Shown one piece after another: positions 6,009-7,877 of a stretch of DNA of 7,877 nucleotides (position 1 is the first letter of the stretch; every line of letters begins with the position of its first letter). The notes beneath the pieces are model-generated. The model had not been told where the DNA came from. It saw only the letters and a program-made list of their open reading frames with translations, and did not search any database. Origin of the DNA: Anaerolineae bacterium (GTDB lineage Bacteria > Chloroflexota > Anaerolineae > 4572-78 > NAK82); contig JAUVPY010000102.1 of the NCBI GenBank assembly GCA_030598425.1, forward strand, positions 1-7,877, written 5' to 3'. The position numbers and the translations under genes were made by a program.

Positions 6009-6875
6009 TCAGTGTTCTTTTCCGTCCGTGGGGTTGTCTGAGGTGCTGAGAAGGGCTTCGTTCATGCTGCCGGAGCGGAAGCCGTCCAGATCGAGGGTGA
6101 CGTAAGTGTAGCCCAACGCCTGGAGCTCCTCGACGATCTGATCCCGAACCGCCAACACCTCTTCGAAGTCGTCGGGATCCACCTCGATGCGAGCAACTTC
6201 GTCGTGGTGGCGCACTCGCAACTGGCCAAAGTCCATCTCCTTGAAGACCAATTCAGCCCGCTCAACTTGCGATAGCATCTCCAGGGTGATGGGGGTGCCG
6301 TAAGGGATGCGCGACGAAAGACAAGCAGCCGATGGTTTGTTCCAGTTGGGCAGTTCCAGCGCGTGGGCCAGGTTGCGGATTTCGGCCTTGGTGAGACTTG
6401 CCTCTTGCAGCGGGCTACGCACGCCCAGTTCACGGGCTGCCCGACGGCCAGGACGGTGGTCGTCCACATCGTCGGCATTGGTGCCGTCTACTATGGCGCC
6501 GTAGCCTTCCCGCTGCGCGTAGTCTATCAGTTCATCATAGACGTTGCTCTTGCAGAAATAGCAGCGATTCGGCGTGTTGGCCAGGTAACTTGGGTCTTCT
6601 GCCTCGTGACTGTCGATCAGCACGTGGCGGGCGCCCATCCCTATGGCAATGGCCTGGGCTTCCTCCAGTTCGTGGGCCGGCAGGCTGGGCGAGACGGCCG
6701 TCAAGGCCACCACCCGCTCGTCGCCCAGGGAATCGTATGCCAGCTTGAGCAGCAAGGTGCTGTCCACGCCGCCCGAATAGGCGACGGCGACGTTTCCCAT
6801 CTCTTCCAGGATCTCTCTAAGTCGCTTCTGTTTGTTAACTAAGGCGATCGTCCGTTTCAGTTTCCCCACTATCAT
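6009..6875 (-). CDS. larE: ATP-dependent sulfur transferase LarE, three-cysteine (iron-sulfur) type
   Basis: This 288-aa PP-loop ATP pyrophosphatase adenylylates the two carboxylates of P2CMN and replaces them with thiocarboxylates, giving P2TMN for LarC. The PP-loop is AYSGGVDSTLLLKLA (32-46). GTNADD (131-136), SPLQEASLTKAEIRNLA (154-170), KPSAACLSSRIPYG (180-193) and the conserved end TLDLDGFRSGSMNEAL (260-275) follow. Cys105 and Cys108 (RCYFC) plus Cys185 give the three-cysteine set of LarE proteins that carry a [4Fe-4S] cluster; Lactiplantibacillus LarE has only the equivalent of Cys185, which it sacrifices. ATG 6875 has GGAGG 10 nt upstream. It is the first gene of the larE-larB-larC operon, divergent from an ABC ATPase gene. 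Confidence 0.95.
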   Translation of the reverse strand: MIVGKLKRTIALVNKQKRLREILEEMGNVAVAYSGGVDSTLLLKLAYDSLGDERVVALTAVSPSLPAHELEEAQAIAIGMGARHVLIDSHEAEDPSYLANTPNRCYFCKSNVYDELIDYAQREGYGAIVDGTNADDVDDHRPGRRAARELGVRSPLQEASLTKAEIRNLAHALELPNWNKPSAACLSSRIPYGTPITLEMLSQVERAELVFKEMDFGQLRVRHHDEVARIEVDPDDFEEVLAVRDQIVEELQALGYTYVTLDLDGFRSGSMNEALLSTSDNPTDGKEH

Positions 6876-6885
6876 CTACACTAAG

Positions 6886-6890
6886 CCTCC
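6886..6890 (-). promoter_or_regulatory. Ribosome binding site of larE
   Basis: On the - strand GGAGG lies 10 nt before the ATG at 6875 and supports that start. Confidence 0.7.
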
Positions 6891-6934
6891 ACAAAATCCC
6901 TCGCCAAAACAGATGCCCCACCGGGTATGAGTCG

Positions 6935-6963
6935 ATTATGCTACAAAGTCACGGGCTTGGCAA
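6935..6963 (-). promoter_or_regulatory. Candidate sigma-70-type promoter of the larE-larB-larC operon
   Basis: On the - strand TTGCCA (6963-6958; 5 of 6) is followed after exactly 17 nt by CATAAT (6940-6935; 5 of 6). Transcription would start near 6929, giving a leader of about 54 nt that contains the GGAGG site. Overlapping the -35 is an inverted repeat TGGCA-N11-TGCCA (6958-6978), which might be an operator. Confidence 0.6.
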
Positions 6964-6992
6964 TAATCCCGGCTGCCAGTACCAACAGGTTA

Positions 6993-7021
6993 TTTTGCGG
7001 ACTCTTAAACTCTGGTATAAT
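6993..7021 (+). promoter_or_regulatory. Extended -10 promoter of the ABC ATPase gene
   Basis: TGGTATAAT (7013-7021) is a perfect extended -10 element. The -35 is weak: TTTTGC (6993-6998) at 17 nt or TTGCGG (6995-7000) at 15 nt. An extended -10 can compensate for this. Transcription would start near 7028, leaving a leader of only about 20 nt before the ATG at 7048. Confidence 0.6.
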
Positions 7022-7047
7022 GAGACAACGGAGATGGCATTGATCAG

Positions 7048-7877
7048 ATGATCGAGACGCTGGGTTTAACCAAGCAATTTGGTGATTTTACGGCCGTCGA
7101 TGGCATAAACCTTTCGGTGCGCGAAGGGGAGGTGCTGGCTCTGCTGGGGCCAAATGGCGCGGGTAAGACGACGACGGTGCGCATGTTGGCCTCCATATTG
7201 AAGCCGACGGCCGGTTGGGCACGCATCGCGGGCTACGATACCGTGGATGACGCCAATATGGTCCGGTATATCGTGGGCTTGCTGACCGAATTCCCCGGCC
7301 TTTACCTGCGTATGCGGGGAATGGACTATCTCGACTTTTTCGGCCAATTGCAGGGACTTTCACGCTCGGAGCGGGCCGAACGGATCGAGCACCTGCTCAA
7401 GCGGTTTGAGTTGTGGGACGCGCGGGACAAGCGCACGGGGGAATACTCCAAGGGTATGCGCCAAAAGCTGGCGCTGGTGCGGGCCATGCTTCACGATCCA
7501 CAGGTGCTCTTCCTGGATGAACCGACGTCGGCCATGGACCCGCACAGTGCCAAGCTGGTGCGTGACGCTATTCTCGAACTGCGCCGTGACCAACACACCA
7601 TCATCCTGTGCACCCATAACCTGAACGAGGCGGAGATGCTGTCCGATCGTATCGCCATCATCCGGCGCGGGCGCATCGTGGCCTTGGGAACGGCCACCGA
7701 GCTCAAGGCTCAATTGCTGGGTGATCCGCTGCTGGAGCTGCAACTGGCTGAGCCCCTTGATGGACTGCTGTCCGACGTGGAAGACTTGGTCACAGTGGAA
7801 GACTACGGCGACACCTGGCTGCGCTATAGCACGCCAGAGCCCGAGCGGGTCAATCCACGCCTGCTCCAGCAACTTGC
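7048..7877 (+). CDS. ABC transporter ATP-binding protein, ABC-2/CcmA type (cut by window end)
   Basis: The frame stays open from ATG 7048 to the right edge, giving 276 residues. It is a cytoplasmic ABC ATPase: Walker A GPNGAGKT (34-41), signature YSKGMRQK (133-140), Walker B VLFLDEPTSAMDP (153-165) with Glu158, and the switch histidine in ILCTHNLNEAEML (186-198). The signature form and the N-terminal ETLGLTKQFGDFTAVDGI fit COG1131 ATPases, which drive ABC-2 type exporters for drugs, polysaccharides or, with Nat-like permeases, ions. The Q-loop position reads LLTEFPGLY, without a glutamine, as in many members. The membrane partner is expected downstream, outside the window, so the substrate is unknown. 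GGAG (7030-7033) is 14 nt from the ATG, farther than usual. It is divergent from larE. Confidence 0.93.
   Translation, partial: MIETLGLTKQFGDFTAVDGINLSVREGEVLALLGPNGAGKTTTVRMLASILKPTAGWARIAGYDTVDDANMVRYIVGLLTEFPGLYLRMRGMDYLDFFGQLQGLSRSERAERIEHLLKRFELWDARDKRTGEYSKGMRQKLALVRAMLHDPQVLFLDEPTSAMDPHSAKLVRDAILELRRDQHTIILCTHNLNEAEMLSDRIAIIRRGRIVALGTATELKAQLLGDPLLELQLAEPLDGLLSDVEDLVTVEDYGDTWLRYSTPEPERVNPRLLQQL

Noticed and set aside
6925..6930. GTATGA half-site, as in the E. coli NikR operator, near the larE transcription start
   Set aside because: The second half (TCATAC after 16 nt) is absent on inspection. A single hexamer is expected by chance.
7360..7872. Antisense ORF (170 aa) opposite the ABC ATPase
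   Set aside because: The + strand frame carries all ABC motifs and runs open to the window edge. The antisense frame is a shadow.
1..7877. tRNA, rRNA, CRISPR array, insertion sequence or attachment site
   Set aside because: No cloverleaf-like stretch, direct-repeat array, transposase or terminal inverted repeats were seen. The window is ordinary operon DNA with no unexplained stretch over 300 nt.

Overview
The window looks like ordinary bacterial chromosome, densely coded, with moderately high GC. The mixture of genes suggests a deep-branching, probably anaerobic or thermophilic bacterium. It has an Asp23/Gls24-family protein beside nusB and a tatB/tatC pair. It also has a GTPase of the 'cyclic 2,3-diphosphoglycerate synthetase' type (COG2403) and a single-ORF nickel-pincer cofactor set. 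Chloroflexota (Anaerolineae-like) is my best guess, but this is inference from gene content and could not be tested by search.

Left block, + strand (1-2513). The 3' end of a FabG-like short-chain dehydrogenase is followed by a promoter-like region with two small palindromes. Then comes a tight run: an Asp23/Gls24-family protein, NusB (transcription antitermination), a TatA/B-family protein (best match TatB) and TatC (twin-arginine protein export). nusB and tatB are 3 nt apart, and tatB and tatC overlap by 14 nt. An 11-bp interrupted hairpin with a T-rich tail follows tatC.

Middle (2596-3921, + strand). A 441-aa P-loop GTPase carries a strong ribosome binding site. Its bacterial function is not known. 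It faces the next operon convergently across an 89-nt spacer.

Right-centre block, - strand (6875 down to 4011). larE-larB-larC form an operon for nickel-pincer nucleotide (NPN), the cofactor of LarA-type racemases and epimerases. LarB turns nicotinic acid adenine dinucleotide into the biscarboxylated mononucleotide, LarE converts both carboxylates to thiocarboxylates, and LarC inserts nickel using CTP. larA itself is not in the window. LarE has the three-cysteine pattern of the [4Fe-4S]-dependent type, not the single sacrificial cysteine of Lactiplantibacillus. The operon has a good promoter (TTGCCA-17-CATAAT) and a GGAGG site.

Right edge, + strand (7048-end). A divergently transcribed ABC-transporter ATPase of the ABC-2/CcmA type begins behind an extended -10 promoter and is cut off by the window end.

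I did not find a previously undescribed multi-gene system. The more interesting points are the orphan iron-sulfur-type lar operon next to an uncharacterised GTPase, the internal 30-aa duplication in TatB, the hairpin ahead of the GTPase gene, and the degenerate short tandem repeat that extends the end of larB into the start of larC. No RNA genes, CRISPR arrays or mobile elements were seen.
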